A stretch of DNA of 50,960 nucleotides from Thermoguttaceae bacterium (GTDB lineage Bacteria; Planctomycetota; Planctomycetia; Pirellulales; Thermoguttaceae): the NCBI GenBank assembly GCA_017447745.1, contig JAFSMW010000196.1:1-50960 (forward strand), written 5' to 3'. Each line of letters opens with the position of its first letter. Within the stretch, counting starts at the first letter, position 1. The translations under genes and the position numbers were made by a program. Under the pieces are notes generated by a model. That model saw only the letters and a list, made by a program, of their open reading frames with translations, was not told the DNA's origin and did no database searches. This document shows positions 1 to 7,974 of this stretch, one piece after another.

Positions 1-395
1 GGCATGGAAAGGGAATATGTCTTGAAACCTTTTCGAAACCTTCTGATTACTCTGTTCTTATCCCCACGTCTTTAGACGTGGGAAATAAAAACAATTCAAA
101 AATCGTAGCCCCCAGATTTATCTGGGGGACTAAACAAAGACTCCACTCTCCAAACGCTTCCGTTCCCCTCCCTTCCCCGCGCCTATTGGCGAGGGGAAGG
201 GAGGGGACTTCGTGCGTTATATTATGCCGTTTTGAATCCCACGCCTAAAGGCGTGGGCTACATTTTAGTCTCTTATCTTACCTATTTTCGCAACCCAAAA
301 TTTATCGCACCCAACGTCATGCGGAGCCGATTCCCGGAAAACGACGTTCTCCGCTCGGGGTTCGCTTACGAACCGTTTTCCCTCCTAACTCCTCG
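1..395. other. Gene-free left edge with hairpin cluster
   Basis: No credible gene is visible here. An open frame of about 70 codons beginning at 232 has no ribosome-binding site and runs through a hairpin and over the end of the neighbouring minus-strand gene. The content is a series of short perfect inverted repeats at 63-82, 109-128, 164-207 and 238-257, described in the next entry. The rest is low-complexity sequence without recognisable motifs. Confidence 0.7.
63..257. repeat. Cluster of four REP-like hairpins
   Basis: Four perfect inverted repeats are visible. CCCACGTC-TTTA-GACGTGGG lies at 63-82. CCCCCAGA-TTTA-TCTGGGGG lies at 109-128. A 15-bp stem with a 14-base loop pairs 164-178 with 193-207. 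CCCACGCC-TAAA-GGCGTGGG lies at 238-257 and is followed by CTAC. Three of them share a four-base TTTA/TAAA loop and C-rich left arms while the stem sequence differs. Similar hairpins followed by GGCTAC recur near 7880 and 15830. They resemble REP or IS200/IS605-type hairpins, but no cognate transposase is visible in the window. Confidence 0.7.
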
Positions 396-905
396 CTATA
401 AAGAGCGTTGCTCTCCAAAAACCAGCCGTTCCAAAACAGCTTGAATTTCATCCTGGCGAGGGAGCGGAATGTCAACGATTTCTATCGTATACGATTCGTT
501 TCTTCGAGGACAATATACTTTCATAAAATCAGACTGGTCAAGATCGTCTGAAAAGTCAAGCGAATCGTCTTCTTTGAACAAACGACGACGAATCAACAGC
601 AGCGTCATAACAAAAAGCATATCCGTCTGAGTTGGATCGTCTCGCAGTTTATCGAAGAATTCCAGCAGTTGTTCGTTCGTCGCCGGCTTCGACCCGACTT
701 CTTCCTCCAGAGGCGGAATTTCACATCGCCAACAGGCGTAAGAATCCTTTGGACGCCCATGCCATGCTTCGCGAGAATAGTCCCGGCGTATGAGAGACAC
801 TTGCTTCTCGTCGAAAAAAAGGGCGCTGTAGAACGTCTCCCCAGGCTGAAACGCTCGACCGGTTTGACAACAACAGCGCGCGGCAGGTTTGATTGAATAG
901 TCCAT
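396..905 (-). CDS. Conserved hypothetical protein with Cys cluster
   Basis: A protein of 169 residues that I do not recognise as a named family. The N-terminus has a CCCQTG run (Cys11-13) followed by PGE, and a CWRC pair (Cys58 and Cys61). Four or more spaced cysteines suggest a small zinc-binding fold. The rest is charged, with an RRR stretch near the middle and an acidic DDSLDFSDDLD segment. There is no signal peptide or membrane segment, so it is probably cytoplasmic. It lies downstream of the aminotransferase gene on the same strand, separated by a palindromic heptad repeat that nearly touches its ATG. No clear Shine-Dalgarno is visible. I have the impression of similar short proteins in planctomycetes, but the role is unknown. 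Confidence 0.7.
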   Translation of the reverse strand: MDYSIKPAARCCCQTGRAFQPGETFYSALFFDEKQVSLIRRDYSREAWHGRPKDSYACWRCEIPPLEEEVGSKPATNEQLLEFFDKLRDDPTQTDMLFVMTLLLIRRRLFKEDDSLDFSDDLDQSDFMKVYCPRRNESYTIEIVDIPLPRQDEIQAVLERLVFGEQRSL

Positions 906-911
906 TGCGTA

Positions 912-990
912 AAAGTGGTAAGTTTATAAGTGGAAAGTGGTTAGTGAAACGCTTGCGTCCTTGCCACTAACCACTAACAACTTTCAACTT
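912..990. repeat. Heptad palindrome, GTGGTTAG family, copy 1
   Basis: The left arm has repeated GTGGTAAG/GTGGTTAG-type units (about 912-945). The core GAAACGCTTGCGTCC is at 946-960. The right arm has the inverse units CCACTAACCACTAAC (about 961-990). It fills the spacer between the aminotransferase stop and the start of the next minus-strand gene. Other copies of this arm type are at 20446-20530, 48970-49003 and 49731-49811. Confidence 0.8.
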
Positions 991-993
991 CTC

Positions 994-2133
994 TCAGTTA
1001 AAGAACTTCGCAATACAGTTGACAACATATTGCTGCTCTTCTTCTGTCAAACCTGGGAAGTTGGGCAAAGCAAGGACTTCCATACCCGCTTTATCGGTTT
1101 CAGGAAGGTTGTCCCAGTGCAATCCCTTATTGACAAAGCACGGTTGTTTGTGAATTCCAAAGGGATAATAAATATCCGATCCGATTTGATTTTCGGTCAG
1201 AAAAGCGCGCAAGGCGTCGCGCTTACCGTCTGGAACTCGAATGACGTACTGGTTCCAGACGTGTCTTCCAGGATGAACCTGTTTCGGAAGTGTCAGGATT
1301 TTATCCAAGCCCGCTGCCGCAAACAGCTCTCCATAAACTTTGGCGTTGTTCTGACGCATGCCCGTCCACGTATCCAGATGCGGCAGCTTAACGTTGAGCG
1401 TTGCGCCCTGGAAGGCGTCTAAACGACCGTTGATTCCCAAAATCTGATGGTAATATCGAGGTTTCATGCCGTGAACGCGGAGCATTGTAACCTTTTCCGC
1501 CAACTCGTCGTCGTTGGTAATGACCATGCCGCCGTCGCCCGCCGTTCCGAGGTTTTTAGTCGGATAAAAGCTCAAACAGCCAAACGTTCCCATAGAACAA
1601 ACCCGCTTATCTTCCCATTGAGAACCAATAGCCTGAGCGGCATCTTCTACAATCGGAATATTGAACTCTTTTGAAATCGCCAAAAGCGAAGTCATGTCAG
1701 CGCTTTGACCGTACAGATGAACCGGAACGATCGCCTTGGTCTTTTCTGTAATCAAACTGCGAACGCTTGCCGGGTCAATGCAGTAAGAGTCCGGAAGGAT
1801 GTCGGCAAACTTGAGCATTGCGCCCAATCGAGCCGCCGACCCGGCAGTGGCAAAGAATGTAAAGCTGGGCAAAATAACCTCGTCGCCCGGACCGATATCC
1901 AAAGCCATCATTGCCAGCAAAAGAGCGTCTGTGCCGGACGCGCAGGCGATTCCGTGTTTGGCTTGACAATACTCGCTAATTGATTCTTCACACTTTTGAA
2001 TTTCCGGTCCCAAAATATAGATGCCGCTTTCAACGACTTTTTCCAAAGCGGCTTTCATTTCATCGTGGAGTGGTTTTTCCGCACGTTTAAGGTCCAGCAG
2101 CGGAACTCTGGTTGGTAAAGCGCTGGCGCTCAT
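994..2133 (-). CDS. DegT/DnrJ/EryC1/StrS family aminotransferase
   Basis: A 379-residue PLP-dependent aminotransferase of the family that aminates keto-sugar nucleotides for surface polysaccharides. The order of motifs fits well: a glycine-containing substrate region near residue 66 (CASGTDALLLA), VEDAAQA with Asp164 for the PLP ring nitrogen, and SFYPTKNLG with Ser188 and Lys193, the expected Schiff-base lysine. GDGGMV follows, as is usual. The start at 2133 is preceded by AGGAAAG at good spacing. Length is typical. No other sugar-nucleotide genes are adjacent, so the exact sugar cannot be named; a polysaccharide export gene occurs further along at 25146. Divergent from the DUF502 gene. Confidence 0.93.
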   Translation of the reverse strand: MSASALPTRVPLLDLKRAEKPLHDEMKAALEKVVESGIYILGPEIQKCEESISEYCQAKHGIACASGTDALLLAMMALDIGPGDEVILPSFTFFATAGSAARLGAMLKFADILPDSYCIDPASVRSLITEKTKAIVPVHLYGQSADMTSLLAISKEFNIPIVEDAAQAIGSQWEDKRVCSMGTFGCLSFYPTKNLGTAGDGGMVITNDDELAEKVTMLRVHGMKPRYYHQILGINGRLDAFQGATLNVKLPHLDTWTGMRQNNAKVYGELFAAAGLDKILTLPKQVHPGRHVWNQYVIRVPDGKRDALRAFLTENQIGSDIYYPFGIHKQPCFVNKGLHWDNLPETDKAGMEVLALPNFPGLTEEEQQYVVNCIAKFFN

Positions 2134-2135
2134 GG

Positions 2136-2163
2136 TTGACTTTCCTGTGATATATGTTATAAT
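2136..2163 (+). promoter_or_regulatory. Candidate sigma70 promoter for the DUF502 gene
   Basis: TTGACT at 2136-2141 and TATAAT at 2158-2163 are separated by 16 bases on the plus strand. A transcript starting near 2170 would have a leader of about 110 bases before the DUF502 start at 2281. The box overlaps the translation-start region of the divergent aminotransferase. Confidence 0.5.
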
Positions 2164-2280
2164 AAATTGGAAGTTTGGTATAGGGATCAGGCTGCAGCAA
2201 AGATTTTGCCAACATCTAGAATTCCTATTGTCTAAATTAGTATTTTTTTATCCTTTTGTCAAGAGGAACCGAGACTGATT

Positions 2281-2943
2281 ATGAAGTTTCTTACAAAACC
2301 GTTTCGATATTTGCTGACAGGAACATTTTTTCTGTTGCCATTCGTCATTACCATTGGAACCCTCGCCTGGCTGGGACTTTTTATTGCACATTATCTCGGT
2401 CCCAATACATTTGTCGGGTCATGGCTGGTTAAACTTGGCTTTTTCTCGTTCCGATCAAATTATCCACTCTTGTCCTACTGCATTGGCTTACTGATTGTTT
2501 TGACAATCATTGCCCTTATCGGATGGATTATCGAAAGAAGCTGGATTAAAACCATTGTCCACACGGTGAACGAGCTGATCAAAAAAATACCGATTATCGG
2601 CAATTTCTACAACTCGATTTGCGCGCTTGTAAACGCTTTCAATAAAAACCAAATGGACAACATGACGCCGGTTTACTGTCGCTTTGGCGGAACCATGATT
2701 TTAGCTTTACAGCCAACAGCCGACAAATTCGTCGTCAACGAGAAAACATACGTTTCCGTGATCATTCCCACCGCGCCCGTTCCCGCCGGCGGAGCCGTCC
2801 TGATGGTTCCGGAAGAAGACGTCATTCCAGCAAACATGAAAATTGAACAATTCATGAGCTTTTACTTCTCGATGGGCGTTACCGGCAAAGATTTCATTCC
2901 GATAAGGTCGATTCCTGATTGGAAACAGGTAGCGTCGAAATAA
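2281..2943 (+). CDS. DUF502 family membrane protein
   Basis: A 220-residue protein matching the DUF502 layout. A hydrophobic segment lies at about residues 9-38 and a second at about 62-85 (LLSYCIGLLIVLTIIALIGW). These are followed by a soluble domain with the family-like stretch KKIPIIGNFYNS, a valine/proline-rich core (IIPTAPVPAGG) and a MSFYFSMGV motif near the C-terminus. It is predicted to sit in the cytoplasmic membrane. The family has no established biochemical function. It is preceded by a promoter-like TTGACT/TATAAT pair and lies alone on its strand before a repeat-filled gap. Confidence 0.88.
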   Translation: MKFLTKPFRYLLTGTFFLLPFVITIGTLAWLGLFIAHYLGPNTFVGSWLVKLGFFSFRSNYPLLSYCIGLLIVLTIIALIGWIIERSWIKTIVHTVNELIKKIPIIGNFYNSICALVNAFNKNQMDNMTPVYCRFGGTMILALQPTADKFVVNEKTYVSVIIPTAPVPAGGAVLMVPEEDVIPANMKIEQFMSFYFSMGVTGKDFIPIRSIPDWKQVASK

Positions 2944-2993
2944 CTTTTTCGGAGACATAACCTCGTCCGCTCGCCCGCGCGACTTCGCGCCTG

Positions 2994-3176
2994 GACGTCG
3001 CTTTCATTACCAGACTCGATGCGAACCAGGAAAAAATGAATTCTGCGCCAATAAGGTTAGGAACAATAAACGATATATAACATGAGTTATTGTTCGAGCG
3101 TTGTTGGCCCCGAAATACGTTTTCGAAGGTTCTCGTCTTTGTTCTTATAAAAGCGACGTCAAGCCGGCGCACTCCA
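2994..3176 (-). repeat. MITE-like element, copy 1 (one end divergent)
   Basis: Read on the minus strand, this stretch aligns over nearly its whole length with 11071-11263 on the plus strand. Shared landmarks in order are GGAGTGCG-CGGCTTGACGTCGC, AAGACGAGAA, AAAACGTATTTCG, CGAACAATAA, ATCGTTTATTGTTC, GAATTCA and CTGGTAATGAAAGCGA. The end at 3172-3176 is intact. The other end departs from the consensus after about 2994, where GC-rich sequence replaces the expected terminal repeat. The inner part forms a hairpin whose stem pairs are kept between copies despite base changes. No transposase is encoded. Confidence 0.8.
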
Positions 3177-3228
3177 TATTTTTTCTATCTTTTTCTTACT
3201 GGGGGCTTTTAATTCTCTCGATTCTGTA

Positions 3229-3234
3229 TATAAT
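3229..3234 (+). promoter_or_regulatory. Candidate -10 box upstream of the ABC ATPase
   Basis: A perfect TATAAT lies 113 bases before the probable ATG at 3342. The -35 region at the right distance is weak (CTTTTA-like), so the assignment rests mainly on the -10 and its position. Confidence 0.35.
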
Positions 3235-3341
3235 ATATAAAGCAATTTGGCGACATGCTTTGGAAGAGTCGCTGCTGTGAGTTTTAAAGCTATTGGCGAA
3301 AACGCTCAATGCTTTCCTTTAACGCTCAACTTGAATTGAAC

Positions 3342-4265
3342 ATGGAAACTGAAGTCATTATCGAAACGCGCAACCTGACGAAAACGTATCGCGATTTTTG
3401 GGGACGACAAAAAGTCCGAGCGCTTTCCGCTTTGGATTTGAGAATTTATAGAGGAGAAATCTTTGGTCTGTTGGGACCAAACGGTTCAGGAAAAACCACA
3501 ACAACCAAACTTCTGCTGGGGTTGCTCTTTCCGAGTTCCGGCGAAGCGCTGGTATTCGGCAATCCGGCAGACGACGTCGCGAAAAACGAGCGAATCGGCT
3601 ACTTGCCTGAAGAATCTTACCTGTACAAGTTTCTCAATGCCGAAGAAACGCTGGACTTTTACGGACGTCTGTTCCGTCTGCCAACCAATATACGCCGACA
3701 GCGAGTCCGCGATTTAATCGACATGGTTGGACTGGGCTGGGCAAAGAAACGTCAGCTTAAAGAATATTCAAAGGGTATGACCCGTCGAATCGGGCTGGCT
3801 CAGGCGCTCATCAACGACCCGGAACTGATTATCATGGACGAACCCACCACGGGACTGGACCCGATCGGATGCCGAGAGATGAAAGACCTCATTCTCGACC
3901 TGAAGCGACAGGGGAAAACGATACTCATGTGTTCGCACCTGCTGGCTGACGTTCAGGACGTTTGCGATCGAATCGGGATTTTATATCAGGGCGAATTGAA
4001 GGAAATGGGTCGCGTTTCCGATCTGCTTCAGATCAGAGACGTTACCGATATTCAAACGACGAAACTGCCTCCGGAAGCGGAAGCGGAAATTCGTCGAGTC
4101 GTCGAACGATTTGGCGGTCAGGTCAAGTCGTATGGCGCGCCGTCGTCTACCCTGGAAGAGCTGTTCCTCAAAGTTGTTGAAGAAGGCAAAACGCATCCCG
4201 GCAAGCGCTATCAGGCAAACGAGTCCGGCGATCCCAATACTTTAGAATCTGCAAAGGAGGATTGA
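3342..4265 (+). CDS. ABC transporter ATP-binding protein
   Basis: A 307-residue ATPase of an ABC-2 type exporter. Walker A is GPNGSGKT at residues 45-52, the signature is [13 protein letters not shown], Walker B is [13 protein letters not shown] and the switch histidine is in CSHLL. The C-terminal 80 residues form the regulatory extension usual for DrrA/GldA-like ATPases. I prefer the ATG at 3342 (METEVIIE) to the in-frame ATG at 3309, because it places the first strand where the family has it. The permease start follows the stop by only 3 bases, with the ribosome site AAAGGAGG inside this gene's last codons. Substrate unknown. Confidence 0.92.
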   Translation: METEVIIETRNLTKTYRDFWGRQKVRALSALDLRIYRGEIFGLLGPNGSGKTTTTKLLLGLLFPSSGEALVFGNPADDVAKNERIGYLPEESYLYKFLNAEETLDFYGRLFRLPTNIRRQRVRDLIDMVGLGWAKKRQLKEYSKGMTRRIGLAQALINDPELIIMDEPTTGLDPIGCREMKDLILDLKRQGKTILMCSHLLADVQDVCDRIGILYQGELKEMGRVSDLLQIRDVTDIQTTKLPPEAEAEIRRVVERFGGQVKSYGAPSSTLEELFLKVVEEGKTHPGKRYQANESGDPNTLESAKED

Positions 4266-4268
4266 TCC

Positions 4269-6251
4269 ATGGTATTGGAAACGCAATTTCCATCGTTTGG
4301 CGAATGGATTCAGGAAGCAGCCTGGGTCTGGACGGTCCGGATCGGGATATTCTGTTTGATCGCTCTGGTTATCGGATTCCTTTTTACAGGCATTCGCATG
4401 GGACCAAAACGTTCCTGGGCGATTGTTTCAAGAGCGGTAAAAAACACCTTTTCAGACCTGATACACCTGTCATTCAAAAGGATTTTTGCCATAGCGATTT
4501 TGTCATTTAAAGAGGCGCTGCGACGCAAAATCCTCATCGGGTTTGCCATTTTCATTGTCATTTTGCTCTTTGCCGGCATGTTTCTGGACACGCGCAGTCC
4601 AGATCCCGCCCGACTATACATTAATTTTATTTTCTGGGTTAACGCCGCGCTGATTCTGCTTTTGGCTCTGTTTATAAGCGCCTTTAGCATTCCAAACGAT
4701 TTTAAATACAAAACAATTTATACGCTGGCAACCAAACCGGTTCGCGCCGGCGAAATCATCCTTGGACGCATTCTCGGCTTTACGCTTATGTGCTCAGCCA
4801 TGCTGCTGGTTATGGGCGTTGTGAGCTATGGATTTGTCATCCGCTCCGTCGCCCATACTCATACGCTCACAGCCGACGATTTGCGATACGTCGATACGAC
4901 CAAGGAAGGCGAACGGGCGCTGGAAGGAAAAACGTCTTTGGTTAAAGAGCATCGTCATGAAGTCTATTTGCCGCCGGAATTCCTCAAAAATCCGACCGGG
5001 AAAACCGTCATGACCGACGTCAATCAAGGGCACTCGCATCAGGTGTCGATTGTTGGACAGGGCAAAGACCGCCAGTACCAGCTTTCCGGCGTGAAAAACA
5101 TGTTTACCGCCCGCGTCCCTGTTTACGGCAAACTCCGATTCCGAGACACCTCCGGCTATGATACCGAAAAAGGCATCAACGTCGGAGACGAATGGGAATA
5201 TAGAAGCTTTATTCAAGGGTCCTCGGACGCAGCGCTGATTTGGCAATTCAAAGACATCAAACCGGAATCTTTTCCCGACGGACTTCCTATCGAAATGACG
5301 CTGGGCGTATTCCGCACTCATAAAGGCAACATCGAGCGAGGCGTCATGGGCGTTTTGGCTGTCCGAAATCCCGAAACCGGCTTGATGGTCGAAGTCTGTC
5401 AGTTTGAATCCGTTGAATTCAACACAAAACGAATTCTCGTTCCACGAAAAATCAAACCCCTTTATTACGACAAAAAAGGCAAGAGTTCGAGCGTTCAGGT
5501 CATTTCCTGTAAAACAAAGCTTCCTAACGGAACCGTTGTTTACGACATCCCGGAAAATAAACTTAATCCGGCGTACGCTCAACCGAGCGCCAGCGGCGAC
5601 GGTTTGGAATTCGACCTTTTCCAACAACCAGGATCGAAAAGCTCTGTCGGTCGCAGCCTGGTCAGTTCAGACGGTCGCGTTGAAGTCTGGGTCAGTTGCG
5701 AAGACCCCATGCAATACTTCGGCGCAGCAGCGCCTGACCTGTACATTCGAGCCTACGATGAATACTTTACGATCAACTTCATTAAAGGATTCTTTTGCAT
5801 CTGGCTGGAAATGTTCCTGATTATTGTCTACGGCGTCATTCTCAGCTCGTTCCTGTCAGCGCCGATTGCCATTTTAGGAACGTTGTTCATCATGGTTACC
5901 GGCGTATTCCATCAGTACGTTGTCAAACTGGCAAACGGCATGACAGAAGGCGGCGGCGTACTGGAATCCATGTATCGACTGCTTCGTCAGGACAACATGA
6001 TCACAGAACTGCCAGACAACATCCTTGGCGACTTTATTCGCATGTCAGACCAGGCAATCAACTATGTCATCGGATTTGTCGGATATATGGCTCCGGACTT
6101 GAGTCAGTTTGCCAATTCAGAATACGTCGCCAGCGGATTTAACATCCCGTGGAATTTAATTTCAATTGACGCCATGACGACTTTGGCGTTCTTTATCCCA
6201 CTATTTTTCATCGGCTACCTTTGCATGAAACTTCGGGAGATTGCAGCATGA
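4269..6251 (+). CDS. ABC-2 type permease with large extracytoplasmic insert
   Basis: A 660-residue membrane protein. Hydrophobic segments are visible near residues 18-42, 85-105, 118-142 and 165-195. A hydrophilic domain of about 310 residues follows (about 195-505), then another membrane set near 510-555 and a final segment near 635-655. Large central inserts occur in ABC-2 permeases that handle polymers or act at the envelope. The gene has a strong AAAGGAGG site and is almost fused to the ATPase gene. Its stop overlaps the next start in an ATGA. What it moves cannot be told from the sequence. Confidence 0.85.
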   Translation: MVLETQFPSFGEWIQEAAWVWTVRIGIFCLIALVIGFLFTGIRMGPKRSWAIVSRAVKNTFSDLIHLSFKRIFAIAILSFKEALRRKILIGFAIFIVILLFAGMFLDTRSPDPARLYINFIFWVNAALILLLALFISAFSIPNDFKYKTIYTLATKPVRAGEIILGRILGFTLMCSAMLLVMGVVSYGFVIRSVAHTHTLTADDLRYVDTTKEGERALEGKTSLVKEHRHEVYLPPEFLKNPTGKTVMTDVNQGHSHQVSIVGQGKDRQYQLSGVKNMFTARVPVYGKLRFRDTSGYDTEKGINVGDEWEYRSFIQGSSDAALIWQFKDIKPESFPDGLPIEMTLGVFRTHKGNIERGVMGVLAVRNPETGLMVEVCQFESVEFNTKRILVPRKIKPLYYDKKGKSSSVQVISCKTKLPNGTVVYDIPENKLNPAYAQPSASGDGLEFDLFQQPGSKSSVGRSLVSSDGRVEVWVSCEDPMQYFGAAAPDLYIRAYDEYFTINFIKGFFCIWLEMFLIIVYGVILSSFLSAPIAILGTLFIMVTGVFHQYVVKLANGMTEGGGVLESMYRLLRQDNMITELPDNILGDFIRMSDQAINYVIGFVGYMAPDLSQFANSEYVASGFNIPWNLISIDAMTTLAFFIPLFFIGYLCMKLREIAA

Positions 6252-7762
6252 ACAAAAACGCATCGTTTAAAAGAAAAATCATTTACGCCTGTATTTTGGT
6301 TGTTTTGCTCATCCCCTTGTTCATTCTCAGTCAGCCAGCCAGTCCTGGCATAGACGGACAAGGCGGAACGCCCGGGGGCGTATTGGCTCAACTGCGCTCT
6401 AAACACCATCTGGACGAATCCGAACTGGGCGACGTTGACCTCATCGCTACAACGTTCCGTCTGTTTGGTTTGACGCCCATTGCAGACACTATTTTATGGA
6501 ACGCCGCCAATGAATACAGAATGAAAAAAGACTGGATCAGCCTTTCCGCAACGCTAAAACAGATGGCGCGTCTTATGCCGCACTACGAATCCGTCTGGCG
6601 TTTTCAGGGCTGGAATCTTTCCTATAACGTTTCGGCGGAGTTCGACGACTATCGACAGCGGTATCATTGGGTTATCGAGGGCTTAAAGTTCCTTGAAAAA
6701 GGCGTCTCAATGAACCAGAAATCCATCCGTTTAACCTGGGACGTCGCCTGGCACACCTCTCAAAAAATCGGCAAGTCAGACGAACGCGTTCAGTTCAGAC
6801 GTCTATACAAAGCGGACGACGATCTCCACGGTTCGCGTCCGGTTGAACTGCGCGATTGCTGGCTGGTCGGTAAAGAATGGTATCTTCAATCGGAAAGAGT
6901 CGTCTCAAAAGACAATCCGCTGGGGAAAATCAGCCCTACGCTGTTTTATTCCAACGCTCCAATGAACCAGATGAGTTATGCAGACAATCTGGAAAAGGAC
7001 GGTCGCTTCGACGAAAAAGTCGAAAGAGAATGGAAAAAAGCGGAAGAAGAATGGAAGAGTTTCGGCGAGCGGGATATTGAAACTACTCAAGGACAGACAA
7101 TCAGACTCAACAATTTAACCAAATACGCCAATTTGGAAAAGAGCCTTTCCGAAGAACTGGAAAATCTTGAACCGGAGTTGCGAAACGAACTTACTCAGGA
7201 ACGACGTCAAAAACTTTCACCTGAACAGAAAGCCGCATACGATAAAAACTGGTCTGATCGCAACGCAGAAGAAATTAACCTTGCCAACGAAGCGGAGGAG
7301 ATTCTCAGAATCACAAATATGCAATTGGCGGAAAGGATGGCGGCTAACAACATCGAACACGGTAAAAAAATTGCCTCCGAACTCGACAATGCCAAAGAAC
7401 AAGCCACATGGATCGAACGATATCGCGACCTCGTCAATTTCAATTACTGGAATCTGCGCGCTGAATTTGAACAGCTGCCAGATATTATTGAGGCGCGAAA
7501 ACTGATCTATGAAGGTAAAAAAGCCTTCCGTCAGGGAGATCCAAAACTTCCAAAGGAGAACTACGACAAAGCGTTTGCTTTGATTAAAAAACGCCTTGAC
7601 ACGGACGAATTCAAAAACTTTGACTCTGAAGATGCGTTTCAGCTCGACTTCAAAACCACGATGGAAACTTATTTGAAAATCCTTGAACAAAACAACGAAA
7701 CGATCGGCGAAGATTTTATTCTCCACGACCTGTGGATGAAATCGGGCGGATCGGTAGATTAG
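6248..7762 (+). CDS. Membrane-anchored helical partner of the ABC module
   Basis: A 504-residue protein starting at the ATG that overlaps the permease stop (ATGA), with CGGGAGA upstream. An in-frame ATG at 6221 would begin inside the permease gene and lacks a ribosome site. One N-terminal membrane segment (about residues 13-31, IIYACILVVLLIPLFILSQ) is followed by a long hydrophilic, charged, mostly helical region rich in Glu, Lys and Arg. Coiled-coil potential is highest between about residues 245 and 400. No enzymatic motif is visible. The tight coupling implies it works with the transporter, perhaps as an envelope-spanning or substrate-presenting subunit. This is inferred from position only. 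Confidence 0.75.
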   Translation: MNKNASFKRKIIYACILVVLLIPLFILSQPASPGIDGQGGTPGGVLAQLRSKHHLDESELGDVDLIATTFRLFGLTPIADTILWNAANEYRMKKDWISLSATLKQMARLMPHYESVWRFQGWNLSYNVSAEFDDYRQRYHWVIEGLKFLEKGVSMNQKSIRLTWDVAWHTSQKIGKSDERVQFRRLYKADDDLHGSRPVELRDCWLVGKEWYLQSERVVSKDNPLGKISPTLFYSNAPMNQMSYADNLEKDGRFDEKVEREWKKAEEEWKSFGERDIETTQGQTIRLNNLTKYANLEKSLSEELENLEPELRNELTQERRQKLSPEQKAAYDKNWSDRNAEEINLANEAEEILRITNMQLAERMAANNIEHGKKIASELDNAKEQATWIERYRDLVNFNYWNLRAEFEQLPDIIEARKLIYEGKKAFRQGDPKLPKENYDKAFALIKKRLDTDEFKNFDSEDAFQLDFKTTMETYLKILEQNNETIGEDFILHDLWMKSGGSVD

Positions 7763-7974
7763 GAGGCAAGAGGCCGTAGGCAATAGTTTTCGCCTTCGGC
7801 GATTTTAAATCCTACTGTCTACTGCCTAATAACTCCTAATCCCTTATATGTTATTGGCGCGAAGCACATCACTACTGCCTCCGTGGGTTGAAACCCACGG
7901 CTACAAATTTTGAACCGCTAAAGCGGTTCTAGCGGAACGCTTCGCGTCTGTTTCCTACTGCCTAAAAACCAAAA
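7763..7974. repeat. Composite palindromic spacer element, copy 1
   Basis: Parts in order: GGCAAGAGGCCGTAGGCAATAG-type arm, the hairpin TCGCCTTCGGCGA (about 7790-7802), TCCTACTGTCTACTGCCTAA, AACTCCTAATCCC, TTGGCGCGAAGC, ACTACTGCC, hairpin CCGTGGGTTGAAACCCACGG followed by CTAC, hairpin GAACCGCTAAAGCGGTTC, AGCGGAACGCTTCGCGTC, and the closing CTACTGCCT. The same parts in the same order occur at 15700-15921, and a more diverged version at 24779-25012. The element ends about 10 bases before the ribBA ATG. Confidence 0.85.

Larger units (their letters stand above)
2944..3308. other. Intergenic region holding MITE-like copy 1 and a promoter
   Basis: This 365-base gap has no gene. It contains the first copy of an element with terminal inverted repeats (about 2994-3176) and a TATAAT box before the ABC ATPase. 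The frames open across it do not look coding. Confidence 0.7.

Noticed and set aside
232-444. Plus-strand frame of 70 codons at the left edge
   Set aside because: It reads through a hairpin repeat and overlaps the end of a minus-strand gene; no ribosome site.
7763-7974. FMN riboswitch upstream of ribBA
   Set aside because: The conserved RFN motifs were looked for and not found; the region is the composite repeat.
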